Origin: Polymorphobacter fuscus
GTDB lineage: Bacteria > Pseudomonadota > Alphaproteobacteria > Sphingomonadales > Sphingomonadaceae
DNA length: 64,000 nt
Assembly: GCF_011927825.1 (NCBI RefSeq)
Contig: NZ_JAATJI010000001.1
Span: 2,400,001 to 2,464,000, forward strand
Reading direction: 5' to 3'
This document shows, piece after piece, positions 26,917-35,422 of the stretch; the first letter of the stretch is position 1; each line of letters opens with the position of its first letter. Below the pieces are notes generated by a model. It had not been told where the DNA came from. It saw nothing but the letters and a program-made list of their open reading frames with translations, and made no database searches. Made by a program: the position numbers and the translations under genes.

Positions 26917-29526
26917 TCAAAAGTTGAAGCGTACGCCGCCAAGGTAGCGGCGGCCGATCTGCTCGACTTCGGTCGGCCGGTCGCGCGCGCCCTGATAGGC
27001 GACGTAGGTTTCGTTGGTCAGGTTGGTCGCGTCGACGAACACGGTGATGTTGGGTGTCACCGCATAGCGCAGCGCCACATCGAGGTTGGCATATCCGGCG
27101 CGGCGCTCATCGCCGTTCACGCCCACGCCGAAGCCGCCGAGCGTATCGACCCAGTCCGAGCGCCACTGATACGAAACGCGCCCCGAAAAGCCGTACTTCT
27201 CATAGAACAGCGAGGCGTTGACGATGCGGTCCGACGTGCCGGGAAAGCCGGCGCCGGTGCGGTCGAAGGTGTCGAAGCTGCCGCCGATGAACGAAATATT
27301 GCCCTGGAAGCCAAAGCCCGAGAGTGCGCCGGGGAGGAACTTGAACTGCTGGAGATAGGATAGTTCGAGGCCGTAGAGCTTGCCATTGTCTCCGTTCAGC
27401 GTCGAAATCAGATCATAGTTCGAGCGATCGATGCCACCGGAATTGTAGATGTCGGAATTTACGCGGGTGCGGCTGTCGAACAGCACGTTGCTCACCCAGC
27501 GGTAGTAGATGCTGGCCGACAATAGTCCGTTGCCGGGAATATAATACTCGAGCGCTGTGTCGACGCCCCATGTGTATTCGGGCCGCAGGTTCGGGTTGCC
27601 CCCCGAAACCGTCCCCGGAGTCGAGGTGTCGGATATCGCAGCTCCGGTGCGGACCTGGCCGAAGCCCGGACGCGACACGCTGCGCTGACCCGCAAGGCGG
27701 AACACGATATCGTCGGTCAAGTCGATCTTGGCGTTAACGCTGGGGAAGAAATCCCAATAGGAGTTGCGCACGGTCAGCGGCGTCACGGTCGTGCCGACGC
27801 GGACGAAACCGCTGCTCTCCTGCACAAAATTTTCAAGCCGGCCGCCGAACACGACGCGCGCGGTGCCGAATTCGACCGCACCGCTGGCATAGGCGGCAAA
27901 CAGCTTCTCGCCGATCTCGTAACGGTCAGTCGGGCTGATGAAGTTCTCGACATCAAAGCCGCCCGGGGTCTGCGCATCGAGCGCCCTTTCGAGATCGACA
28001 CGCAGGCGCTTGTTATCGACATAGTTAAAGCTGGTCCCGCTCGGGAAACCCGTTACCCAGGGCCGGTCGGTTACGTAATCGCCTGCCGGCAAGCCGGTGA
28101 TGTTGCGGGTGATCTGGCTGAACACATTGCCGTCGATATCGCGGTCGTCATATTGCGCGCCGAACCGGACTTCGACATCGCCGATCGCGCCGAGCACATC
28201 CGCCTTGGCGGTGTAGCTTTCCGAGCGGATGCTCGAATACAGCGGCAGCGCAACGTTGAAATCGAAAGCGGCCTGATTGAATGCCGACACGGGGACACCG
28301 CGCACCCGTGCCGGGTTCGGCGGTGTGCCGGGGCCCGGCACGGTGGTGAACAGCGACAGGATCGGCAGGTCGGGATTGCTGCGATCATAGGTCAGGCTTG
28401 GACGCAGAAACGGGTTGATCGCCTGGTTCTGCAGCAGCAACGGGATGTAACTGGTGTTGACGACCTTGGTGTAGTTGCCGCGCCAGGTTGCCGACCAGTC
28501 GTCGGTCAGTTCGTGGTCGCCGCCAAGCGTGACCAGATAATTGCGGTTGCGATAGTCCGAGTCCGACATGGTGCCGCGCACCGAAACGCCGACCAGGTCA
28601 CCGCTCACAGCGCCGCGTGTCCCCGAGAATGCGGTCGAATTCTGGAACGCATACTGGTTGCGCTCCTCATCGTCATTGAACTCGGTGAAAATGCCCTTGA
28701 TAAAGATGCGCTGGCCCTCCGACGGCTGGAACTCCAGCCCGGCCGAAAGCCCGTTGTTCTCGCGCGTCAGGCGATAGTTGCGGAAATCGAAGGTCGTCGG
28801 CAGATTGTCGGCGCCGTAGGCGAATTCGCGGTTGTCGGTCACCTGGTCCCGCCAATAATGTGACCCGGCGAGCAGCACCCCGACCTTGTCGTTCGACCAG
28901 GACGCCCGCAGCGATGCCTGCCGCTGCTGGCCGCCGCCCAACTCCATCCACCCATAGCCGACATCGCCGGCAACATCGAAGCCCTTGCGATCCATCGGCG
29001 AAAACGTCTTCATGTCGATCAGCGCCACCACCGCTTCAGCGGGCAGATCGGCCGTCAACGACTTGTTGACGGTGACGCTCGACAGGATGACGCTGGGGAT
29101 CGCGTCGAAGCGGAAGGCGCGGCTGCCGCCGCCTTCATCGACCCCGACGATCGGCACGCCATCGACGAGAACGCTGGTCCAGCGGTTCGGAGCGCCGCGC
29201 ACCTGGATGTAGCGTTCCTGACCTTGGTCACGCTGTACTGCGACCGCCGGCAAGCGGCTGAGCGCCGCAGCCGAATTCTGGTCAGGAAAGCGGCCAATGG
29301 AGTCCGCGGCAAGCACCGACACGAGATTATCGGCACGGCGCTGCTCTTGAATCGCAAGTGCCTGCGCCTCGGCGATAGGCGCGCGTACGACGATTTCCTC
29401 TTCGTCGACCACCGGAGCATTAACGGCCGCTGTAGCAAGTGCAGCCTGCGCCCAACCAGGACCCGACCAGACGACAAGCGCTGCCCCCGCAAGCCATCGT
29501 CCAACGCTCATCTTAACGATTTGCAT
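26917..29526 (-). CDS. TonB-dependent receptor (phosphate-ester locus)
   Basis: An 869-residue outer-membrane receptor. Signal peptide 1-27, a TonB-box-like EEIVVRAP at about 43-50, plug domain (IQEQRRADNLVSVLAADSIG, FPDQNSAAALSRLPAVAVQR, RGAPNRWTSVLVDG), then a 22-strand barrel ending in Phe (GGVRFNF). The plug form is the one common in sphingomonads and xanthomonads for carbohydrates and other organics. It heads an operon with a phosphatase and lies upstream of alkaline phosphatase, so the ligand may be a phosphorylated organic compound; this is inference. Confidence 0.93.
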   Translation of the reverse strand: MQIVKMSVGRWLAGAALVVWSGPGWAQAALATAAVNAPVVDEEEIVVRAPIAEAQALAIQEQRRADNLVSVLAADSIGRFPDQNSAAALSRLPAVAVQRDQGQERYIQVRGAPNRWTSVLVDGVPIVGVDEGGGSRAFRFDAIPSVILSSVTVNKSLTADLPAEAVVALIDMKTFSPMDRKGFDVAGDVGYGWMELGGGQQRQASLRASWSNDKVGVLLAGSHYWRDQVTDNREFAYGADNLPTTFDFRNYRLTRENNGLSAGLEFQPSEGQRIFIKGIFTEFNDDEERNQYAFQNSTAFSGTRGAVSGDLVGVSVRGTMSDSDYRNRNYLVTLGGDHELTDDWSATWRGNYTKVVNTSYIPLLLQNQAINPFLRPSLTYDRSNPDLPILSLFTTVPGPGTPPNPARVRGVPVSAFNQAAFDFNVALPLYSSIRSESYTAKADVLGAIGDVEVRFGAQYDDRDIDGNVFSQITRNITGLPAGDYVTDRPWVTGFPSGTSFNYVDNKRLRVDLERALDAQTPGGFDVENFISPTDRYEIGEKLFAAYASGAVEFGTARVVFGGRLENFVQESSGFVRVGTTVTPLTVRNSYWDFFPSVNAKIDLTDDIVFRLAGQRSVSRPGFGQVRTGAAISDTSTPGTVSGGNPNLRPEYTWGVDTALEYYIPGNGLLSASIYYRWVSNVLFDSRTRVNSDIYNSGGIDRSNYDLISTLNGDNGKLYGLELSYLQQFKFLPGALSGFGFQGNISFIGGSFDTFDRTGAGFPGTSDRIVNASLFYEKYGFSGRVSYQWRSDWVDTLGGFGVGVNGDERRAGYANLDVALRYAVTPNITVFVDATNLTNETYVAYQGARDRPTEVEQIGRRYLGGVRFNF

Positions 29527-29913
29527 GCCTATGCCCCCTTGACCCGCCAGCGGGCTAAGGGGCGTTCATTGCTTTACTGTTGCGGCTTAATGGCAATTCT
29601 GGGAAAGTTAAATTTCCCACTTGTGACGAACGTGCGGAAAGGTTGAGCGCAAAGCCGGCCGAGGCACTGTGTCGATCGACAGGTAGAACCGCCCATGCCG
29701 TATGCTTAGGCGTCAGCACAGGGTCGGCGAATATGCGGCCAATTGTGCTCTGTCCTGTCAGTGCTACTCGGACAGCGAAGTTCGGCCGCCCCCAGTTGTC
29801 CGTAGGGGGACCCGCGATGTGGCAGACCACCGACGGCCCGCTTTTGGAATTGCTGCTTTCCGTCAGATTCGGGACGATGGTTCCCGGAACCGCGGTCGGT
29901 CGAACCGTACTGG
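29527..29913. other. Promoter region of the receptor operon; no gene
   Basis: 387 bases. A palindrome with 7-bp arms (29600-29606 with 29613-29619, TGGGAAA...TTTCCCA) lies about 75-95 bases upstream of the receptor start and could be a regulator site. A CTGTCCTGTCA motif at about 29752 resembles half of a Pho box but lacks the 11-base repeat spacing. No coding potential seen. Confidence 0.4.
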
Positions 29914-30363
29914 CTAGACGTGATGCAAAGTTATTGTTGATCGAAGACTAGGCCAAGCCAGCCATGTCCCGACCGCGTAGGTTAGCCCGTAGCACAGAAC
30001 GATAACAGAGCTGACGATCGCAAAGGTATCGACCAACTGCGGCTTGAACACGAGCAAGGGGACGAGCGCCAGTCCGCGAAGCAGATACACGCCGGTGATG
30101 AGAACCAACACGGTGCGCAACATGGGCAGTCGCCGAACAAGGCCTGCGGCAGAGAATGCGTACAATGCCCATACGGCAAGGATCGCGGCAATCGCCGCCG
30201 TAACCAGGCCGGGCATTGCTGAGCCGCGTTCGGCCGCCCGCGCCAACTCTTCCCCGGCTCCGAAGAACCGATACCAGTCGGGGCTGCCAATGATGGTTGC
30301 GACGTGCAACAATGATGCAGCGGTGCTCAAAAGTCCTGCTGCGACCAGCCAGCCATTTTTCAT
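29914..30363 (-). CDS. Four-helix membrane protein, unknown function
   Basis: A 149-residue protein with four hydrophobic segments (WLVAAGLLSTAASLLHVATI, LVTAAIAAILAVWALYAF, TVLVLITGVYLLRGLALV, TFAIVSSVIVLCYGLTYAVG) and the conserved-looking IGSPDWYRFFGAGEEL between the first two. I recall similar proteins in sphingomonads without assigned function. It begins 4 bases after the stop of the next upstream gene and so forms one operon with it and the PadR regulator. Confidence 0.75.
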   Translation of the reverse strand: MKNGWLVAAGLLSTAASLLHVATIIGSPDWYRFFGAGEELARAAERGSAMPGLVTAAIAAILAVWALYAFSAAGLVRRLPMLRTVLVLITGVYLLRGLALVPLLVFKPQLVDTFAIVSSVIVLCYGLTYAVGTWLAWPSLRSTITLHHV

Positions 30364-30367
30364 TGAT

Positions 30368-30949
30368 TCAACTCACGTGCGCTTGGTGATGGAGCGTTTC
30401 AGCGCGGAGCATGAAGATGCCGCACGTCAGAAGGGCAGCCCAGATGACAATCCCTTCGATCGCGAGAGCGTGATACAGTCTTGCGTTGATCCACGCGCCG
30501 GCCGTGCCCGCATCGGGCGACACGAAGGCATAGGCTACGATGTATAGAGGGATCATCGAGCTCGCGGTTTGCACCAAAGCCAATGCCCCCCGCAGGTAGC
30601 TCCATACTGCCGCCGCTGCGAAGAGGGCGGACGTCAGACCGAAAACCAACGCACTGGACGCATGAGCGTCAACCAGCCGACCCGCTATTGCAGCAGACAG
30701 GATCGAAAGCGCGAGCATTCCGCAGATTGTGGCGAACCGCATCGACCGAGCGGCGAATGTCATGGTCAACGTCCTCTCCTTGAGCGAACCCCAAATGCAT
30801 CCGACGGCGAAGGATAACGCTGCCTTCCCATCCTCGATCGCGGCCACCTCGGCTTTCATCGCAGCAGCCCAAGATGCGCGTTCGGGTGGAAGCAGCACAG
30901 CGCACCACCCGATGAGCGTGAGCGCCAAAAAGCGATTATGATTGTTCAT
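30368..30949 (-). CDS. PadR-associated membrane protein
   Basis: A 193-residue protein. The first 60 residues (RFLALTLIGWCAVLLPPERA, WAAAMKAEVAAIEDGKAAL, SFAVGCIWGSLKERTL) match a small family found next to PadR regulators; then come three or four membrane segments. The start at 30949 overlaps the padR stop by ATGA; the longer frame upstream reads into padR and is ignored. Function unknown. Confidence 0.8.
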   Translation of the reverse strand: MNNHNRFLALTLIGWCAVLLPPERASWAAAMKAEVAAIEDGKAALSFAVGCIWGSLKERTLTMTFAARSMRFATICGMLALSILSAAIAGRLVDAHASSALVFGLTSALFAAAAVWSYLRGALALVQTASSMIPLYIVAYAFVSPDAGTAGAWINARLYHALAIEGIVIWAALLTCGIFMLRAETLHHQAHVS

Positions 30950-31254
30950 GCGGTTATCCCGATCAGCCGAGGCCTGGTCATTTCCGCCCGGGCCAGCATA
31001 GACTGGGCAAAGGCGCGACCTGAAGGGGTGAGCCGATACGCATGACGCGGGGCGCGAGCCGGAGGAACAGGTGGGCGCCACTCGGATTCGAGCAGCCCGT
31101 CGTCCGCCAGACGCATCAGCAGCGGGTAAAGCGTACCGGATTTGAGCTGCGTTTCCTGAAGCAGATCATATCCGTGCCGCCACATTTCCGGGCGCGCGAT
31201 CAGCGCTTCCAGAACGGACAGCGATTGACGTGATGAATGAGGACGTGGTGCCAT
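30946..31254 (-). CDS. PadR-family transcriptional regulator
   Basis: A 102-residue winged-helix regulator: LSVLEALIARPEMWRHGYDL, LKSGTLYPLLMRLADDGLLESEW, APRHAYRLTPSGRAFA. The two-residue GT of SGTLYPLL in the recognition helix is the PadR hallmark. It probably represses its own operon with the two membrane-protein genes behind it. There is no ribosome site before the ATG; the start coincides with the predicted +1 of a strong promoter, so the mRNA is probably leaderless. Confidence 0.92.
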   Translation of the reverse strand: MAPRPHSSRQSLSVLEALIARPEMWRHGYDLLQETQLKSGTLYPLLMRLADDGLLESEWRPPVPPARAPRHAYRLTPSGRAFAQSMLARAEMTRPRLIGITA

Positions 31255-31259
31255 TCTTG

Positions 31260-31290
31260 ATTATCTACCTATGTAGATAATGGTCGTCAA
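31260..31290 (-). promoter_or_regulatory. padR promoter overlapped by a palindromic operator
   Basis: Minus strand: -35 TTGACG (31290-31285), 17-base spacer, -10 TAGATA (31267-31262). A perfect palindrome with 9-bp arms, ATTATCTAC-CTAT-GTAGATAAT (31260-31281), covers the -10 and the adjoining spacer. The ATG at 31254 is 7 bases beyond the -10. Confidence 0.8.
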
Positions 31291-31731
31291 TCAGGCATTT
31301 GGGACTGGCTGCGCATCGCTGACCTTCTTCACCACCGCCCTCAGCTAAGCCGCGCCATTGTCTCATAACTGGTTGCATAGCGCCGGACCTGTCGAGTCTC
31401 AGTCTCATGGACGCCGCAATGCCGCGATGTCGGCAGGAGGACGGCCTCCGCGACTGTTTCATGATGGATGGCGCCGAAGGCCTAGTGCGACGGACGGCAT
31501 TGGCGGAAAAATTTGCGGGCTTGACGAGCAGACACGCACAACCGGAACTTATCGCCGGGAGAGTTCCAGTGTCCTGCGACATTTGGCTTTTGACGGGAAA
31601 ATGGCTCAGCTATCACTGGCTGGCGCGCCGAGCCCGTGCATTCACATGCCCAAGTCGTTCGCACTTGCAAACGAGCGTGCTTATGCGCCGAGGTAAGATC
31701 AGCGCAGAAAGCACGCTCGCCACAAGTTGGC
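31291..31731. other. Stretch without a recognised gene
   Basis: About 440 bases between the padR promoter and a PEP-CTERM gene. Overlapping weak frames run on both strands without signal peptides, motifs or ribosome sites. No terminator for the PEP-CTERM gene is obvious here. Confidence 0.5.
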
Positions 31732-32268
31732 TCAGGCCGCGAACCCTACAGCGGGGGCAGCTACGCGTCGTCGCACCGCTACGCCGACCAATCCAAATCC
31801 AAGGATCATTGTCAGCCAGGAAGCGGGCTCAGGAACCGCAGCCGCCACATCAACTTCGGAGATCGTCAAAGTGCCGCTGCTGAAAAGGCCGGTGAAGTTG
31901 TAGGTCCCGGCTCGGAATATGGGCTTATCCAATGTGCCCGAAAACACCTCGTCGCCGCCGAACTGGGCAAAGCCCGCCGACGTTCCGAGGATTTGGAATT
32001 GGGCGGCCAGGCCCTTCCCAAACGCAATCGTCGTGGCCGTTTCGGCATTCCCGTTAAACACACCAGGGACGTTATTGAAGAAGATCTGCTGGATACCAAA
32101 ACCGGGATCATTGGTCATGTCTGGGACCGGATTGCTATCGAGCTGGAAAGTTGCGGCGACCGGGCCGCCGAGACCGCGTCCTGTAAAGTCGAACATCAGC
32201 AGCGCAGCCGAGGCCGGAGAGGCGGCCGTAGTCGTTAAGGCAACCAAGCCCATAAGCAAAATTCTCAC
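31732..32268 (-). CDS. PEPxxWA-CTERM sorting domain protein (2 of 6)
   Basis: A 178-residue secreted protein: signal peptide 1-21 (ILLMGLVALTTTAASPASA), a beta-rich body (LLMFDFTGRGLGGPVAATFQL, GTYNFTGLFSSGTLTISEV), and a sorting tail from residue 146 (PEPASWLTMILGFGLVG, then VRRR). The start is a GTG at 32268, set by AGGAG seven bases upstream; no ATG fits as well. Likely anchored, processed and released to the surface by an exosortase encoded elsewhere. No sigma-54 site was found upstream. Confidence 0.82.
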   Translation of the reverse strand: MRILLMGLVALTTTAASPASAALLMFDFTGRGLGGPVAATFQLDSNPVPDMTNDPGFGIQQIFFNNVPGVFNGNAETATTIAFGKGLAAQFQILGTSAGFAQFGGDEVFSGTLDKPIFRAGTYNFTGLFSSGTLTISEVDVAAAVPEPASWLTMILGFGLVGVAVRRRVAAPAVGFAA

Positions 32269-32479
32269 GTTACAACTCCTCACTGTCAGAGCCGCAGGCC
32301 GCGGTTCATCGACTGGCAAGATACGTTGCTGATCGCGGAAGGGTTTCAGGTTGTCCCTCTGCGTCGTGCAGGAGGGCAGTTGGCATCATCGGATCGGAAA
32401 ACAATCCGGCTAACCGGATGTTTGCCGGCGTTATTGCGGTAGTGGGGGGCGGAGCCTTCCTTGCCCGGTTGCACGGCCG

Positions 32480-32508
32480 TTGACCTATGCGTCACTGGCG
32501 CATAGTAA
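32480..32508 (+). promoter_or_regulatory. Toxin-antitoxin promoter with palindromic operator
   Basis: -35 TTGACC (32480-32485), 17-base spacer, -10 TAGTAA (32503-32508). The palindrome CTATGCG-N7-CGCATAG (32485-32505) fills the spacer and enters the -10. The ATG at 32515 is six bases past the -10 and has no ribosome site, so the transcript is probably leaderless. Such sites are bound by the antitoxin in known systems. Confidence 0.75.
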
Positions 32509-32514
32509 AACGGA

Positions 32515-32856
32515 ATGGCGAGATTGCAGACTGTCGTGGAGCTGCCCGAATTCCTGCGGCGCGCCAAGGCAATCATGACGGACGACGAGCGAACGGGAGT
32601 TGTCGACTTCATCGCTGCAAACCCTGAAGCGGGAATCTCGCTTGGTGGTGGACTTCGCAAGGTCCGCATCGCGCGCGAAGGCGGTGGCGAAAGCGGTGGA
32701 TACCGAACGATCTACGTGTTTGGCGGACTGGAGATGCCAATCTTCCTCCTGACGGTCTTCGCCAAGAACGAGATGGAGAATTTGAGCAAGTCCGAGCAGA
32801 CGGAATTGGTCGCGATGAGCAAGGCTTTGGTGGCGCGTTACGGAGGATCTCGATGA
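32515..32856 (+). CDS. RelE/HigB-like toxin
   Basis: A 113-residue protein of the RelE superfamily (HigB/DUF1044-like): AANPEAGISLGGGLRKVRIARE, YRTIYVFGGLEMPIFLLTVFAKNEMENL. These toxins cleave mRNA on the ribosome. The Lys/Arg-rich strand and the FAKNE motif are as expected. The gene comes before its antitoxin, with a 4-base ATGA overlap, the order typical of higBA-type pairs. Confidence 0.9.
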   Translation: MARLQTVVELPEFLRRAKAIMTDDERTGVVDFIAANPEAGISLGGGLRKVRIAREGGGESGGYRTIYVFGGLEMPIFLLTVFAKNEMENLSKSEQTELVAMSKALVARYGGSR

Positions 32857-33140
32857 CCGCTTTCAGCAGTATCAAGCAGGGTCTGGGCGAAGCTCTGGCG
32901 TTTGCCGACGGCAACGATGATGGTGCACAGGTCCATCAAGTCACGGTGCCCGACGTCGATGTCGCAGCGATCCGCGCCAGCACCGGACTGTCGCAAGGTG
33001 CATTTGCACGCAGCATCGGCGTCGCGAGGGGCACTTTGCTCAATTGGGAACAGGGACGTCGCCGTCCCACCGGCCCTGCCCAGGTCTTGCTCGCGATGAT
33101 CGCTCGCAAGCCCTCCTTGGTCAGCGAGTTGTTGCGCTAA
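32853..33140 (+). CDS. HTH antitoxin (HigA/NadS-like)
   Basis: A 95-residue protein with a Cro/C1-type HTH: IRASTGLSQGAFARSIGVARGTLLNWEQGRRRPTGPA at about 41-77, a form typical of antitoxins paired with RelE-like toxins. The N-terminal 35 residues probably wrap the toxin. It is expected to bind the palindrome at 32485-32505 and repress the pair. Confidence 0.9.
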   Translation: MTAFSSIKQGLGEALAFADGNDDGAQVHQVTVPDVDVAAIRASTGLSQGAFARSIGVARGTLLNWEQGRRRPTGPAQVLLAMIARKPSLVSELLR

Positions 33141-33230
33141 CACTCTGCAGGGAAACACCGGCGTTCAGCAGTAGATGAACTGTACGTAAGGGGACCTTAG
33201 GCTGCGGTTACCCAAGCAACCGCGCGTTCG

Positions 33231-33884
33231 TTAACTTCCGCTCGAGCTCCGATTGCGCGCCAACGCGACGAGCTCTGTCATGCGATCATAACTAATGCGA
33301 CCCGACGACAGGTACGGCCCAATCACAATGGTCGGCGTCCCCGCGAAGTTGGCCCCACGGGCAACCCTCGACGATGCGTCGAGCAATTGATCGATCGTAG
33401 CTGCATCGCGCTCGGTATCCTCTGCGAGCTGGGACCAGTCGACATCGGCACGTGCCGCTGCCGCCCGCAGCGCCGCTTCGTCGAGCGAGCCTCCACGTCG
33501 CATCAGCTCGTCGTCAAATGCCGCGTGGCGGTCTTGGCGCACACTGGCGATCGCAAGTCGGGCTGCCCGGACCGATTGCGGGCCCAAGATGGGCCAGTCG
33601 CGATAGACGATGCGAACGTGCTCATCGGCAGCGACGAGCTTGCGCAGATCACGATGCATCGCCCTACAGAGCGGGCACGCGTAATCTGAAAAGAAAAGGA
33701 TCACGACGTCAGCCGTGTCAGGGTCGAACGAGGGGGCAGATGCCCCGGCCAATCCGGACGCAGCATTGAAGAGTGTCGGCGATGGTGCCGGACGAAGCCG
33801 CTGGAGGCCCATGTTTACAAGCTGCGCCGCGACGATCACGGCAATCATTCCAACGAGAAGGCGCAAGGGCTTTACGGACGACAC
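33231..33884 (-). CDS. DsbA-like thiol-disulfide protein, membrane-anchored
   Basis: A 217-residue protein: one N-terminal membrane segment (about 7-23), then a thioredoxin fold with the redox motif CPLC at 70-73 (FFSDYACPLCRAMH), an inserted helical domain, and the cis-Pro loop FAGTPTIVIG. The fold is that of DsbA/DsbG-like proteins with thioredoxin_4 domains, acting on periplasmic thiols. CPLC is not the common CPHC of DsbA, so reductase or isomerase roles are possible. It stands alone. Confidence 0.88.
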   Translation of the reverse strand: MSSVKPLRLLVGMIAVIVAAQLVNMGLQRLRPAPSPTLFNAASGLAGASAPSFDPDTADVVILFFSDYACPLCRAMHRDLRKLVAADEHVRIVYRDWPILGPQSVRAARLAIASVRQDRHAAFDDELMRRGGSLDEAALRAAAARADVDWSQLAEDTERDAATIDQLLDASSRVARGANFAGTPTIVIGPYLSSGRISYDRMTELVALARNRSSSGS

Positions 33885-34314
33885 AGCTCAGCAACGCCAC
33901 AGCCGCTACAGAATGTCACGCTGCATTCGTCGCGTCCTCGTCCTTCTTCTAAATTCCGACGATCTACGTTCAGCGAGCCGGGCGTCTAGGGCGTGCGAAT
34001 GTCAGTATCGACAGATTGCGCGCAAAGCGCTCGGCCTTCTCGGGCGGCGTCATTACCGCTGCGAACAGCATCATCGAGACTCGCGCGTTGGATTCGAGAT
34101 GAACTTCACCCCTGCTGTCGGTTTTTAAATGTAGGCGCCTGCCATCGGCACCGACAGGTCGACCGGGTAATCGGCAAGCGGGCGCCCAAGGCGGAGCAGC
34201 CGAAAAATGGTCGGCTGAGGAGCCATTTGGAATGAACACAAGAGCGAGCGTCTACGCAAGAATCAGGTGTTTCCGGCGCGCGGCCTTATCGGGTAGGGAA
34301 CCGATAGCCTTTGA
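33885..34314. other. Stretch without a recognised gene
   Basis: 430 bases between divergent genes. A weak minus-strand frame (33970-34239) shows no family resemblance and no ribosome site. The stretch probably carries both promoters. Confidence 0.5.
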
Positions 34315-35283
34315 GTGGCGCGAAAAAGTCTCATCTACGGGCTCTTAAGGAAGTATAAAATCAGCAGCCTGCTTGATCCTGACAAAGACAATTGGCAGTC
34401 GGTGCGCGCTCAGATGGAGTTTCATTCGCGCAATGTTGCAGCGCTGCAGTGTGTGCTCCCGGTGAGCCGCCCCGAAGGCGCCGCGTTCCTATTGCTCGCA
34501 CGGCTGTGCGCGCGCGATTGGATCTCTGCCGACGGCCGGATCTGCCCGCCTGCCGAACCTCAGCCGGTGTCGATGAGCGGGATCGCGGCATCGCTGGGAC
34601 GACCCTTCGAGACGATCCGACGGCATTTGCGCTGGCTCGAAAGCGCCGGCGTGGCGGTTGTGGACCAGCGCGGCGCGGCGCTGGCGGTGACCGGCGACAT
34701 GACCGACCACATAGCGAGCTACCTGGCGGCAGTGCACGACACGATGCTGTTGTACGGCACTGATCTTGCCGACGCCGACGACATGCTGCCGGTCAAGCCG
34801 GGCAGCGTGTGGGCCGTGCCGACCGTGAATGTGATCGAACGAGCGCTGGATATCGTGCTCGTTCCGTTCGCACTACAGCCGATGCTTTTGACGAACTGGT
34901 GCGCCGGCATCGTGTATCTTGGCATCGCCTATGAGAATATCCGGACCGTAAAGGCCAGCCCCGTGCTGTCCCGTCGCTATCGCTATGAAAACACGCCGGA
35001 TGCGCTGCGTGAGCCGGTGCCGCTGCTGGTGGTTGCGACGCGCTTCGGCCTACCCTACGCCACCGTGTGGCGGAGCGCGCAACTGCTGCGTTTGCTGCGG
35101 GTGGCGCGTCCGGTGGCACGCGACGGCTGGCTGGTGGCGACGGCGGACTTGCACGAGGAACAGCCCAAGCAGGCGCGATTGGCATACCGTGGCTATGTCG
35201 CGCGGCAGTTCCGGGCGCTTCTGGCCGAGGGCTATGATCCGGCAATCGCGCGCGGGAAACTGCTGGCCCGGGCCGGCGCGTGA
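34315..35283 (+). CDS. Protein with two predicted HTH motifs, unknown family
   Basis: A 322-residue cytoplasmic protein with a GTG start. Two parts look like helix-turn-helix DNA-binding units: MSGIAASLGRPFETIRRHLRWLESAGV at about 85-111 and VATRFGLPYATVWRSAQLLRLLRVAR at about 239-264. A mostly helical middle lies between (HIASYLAAVHDTMLLYG, NVIERALDIVLVPFAL). The pattern of duplicated winged helices suggests a transcription regulator, but I do not recognise the family. Neighbours give no hint. Codon use looks native. Confidence 0.7.
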   Translation: MARKSLIYGLLRKYKISSLLDPDKDNWQSVRAQMEFHSRNVAALQCVLPVSRPEGAAFLLLARLCARDWISADGRICPPAEPQPVSMSGIAASLGRPFETIRRHLRWLESAGVAVVDQRGAALAVTGDMTDHIASYLAAVHDTMLLYGTDLADADDMLPVKPGSVWAVPTVNVIERALDIVLVPFALQPMLLTNWCAGIVYLGIAYENIRTVKASPVLSRRYRYENTPDALREPVPLLVVATRFGLPYATVWRSAQLLRLLRVARPVARDGWLVATADLHEEQPKQARLAYRGYVARQFRALLAEGYDPAIARGKLLARAGA

Positions 35284-35370
35284 CCACGGCTGCGGCAGCG
35301 TTTCACCAAGCGCTTTGAACACCAGCCTGGGACGAACAGCGCTATGCTGGGCGCCATTCAGCGGCATGAA

Positions 35371-35398
35371 ACGCCGCCGGCCTTGCCACCGGCGGTGT
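35371..35398 (-). terminator. Possible terminator of the third PEP-CTERM gene
   Basis: A 10-bp stem (35371-35380 with 35389-35398, one G-T pair) and 8-base loop, followed on the minus strand by TTTCATG. The short T-run makes it a weak candidate. Confidence 0.5.
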
Positions 35399-35422
35399 CC
35401 CAAATGCCGAAGTTTTCAGGCC

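Noticed and set aside
29748..29765. Pho-box-like CTGTC repeats upstream of the phosphatase operon
   Set aside because: The repeats are about 5 bases apart instead of 11 and lie over 200 bases from the start.
32310..32335. Sigma-54-like TGGCA...TTGC near 32322
   Set aside because: It is on the plus strand, opposite to the PEP-CTERM gene, and its spacing is one base too long.
33970..34239. 89-residue minus-strand frame
   Set aside because: No ribosome site, signal or family resemblance.
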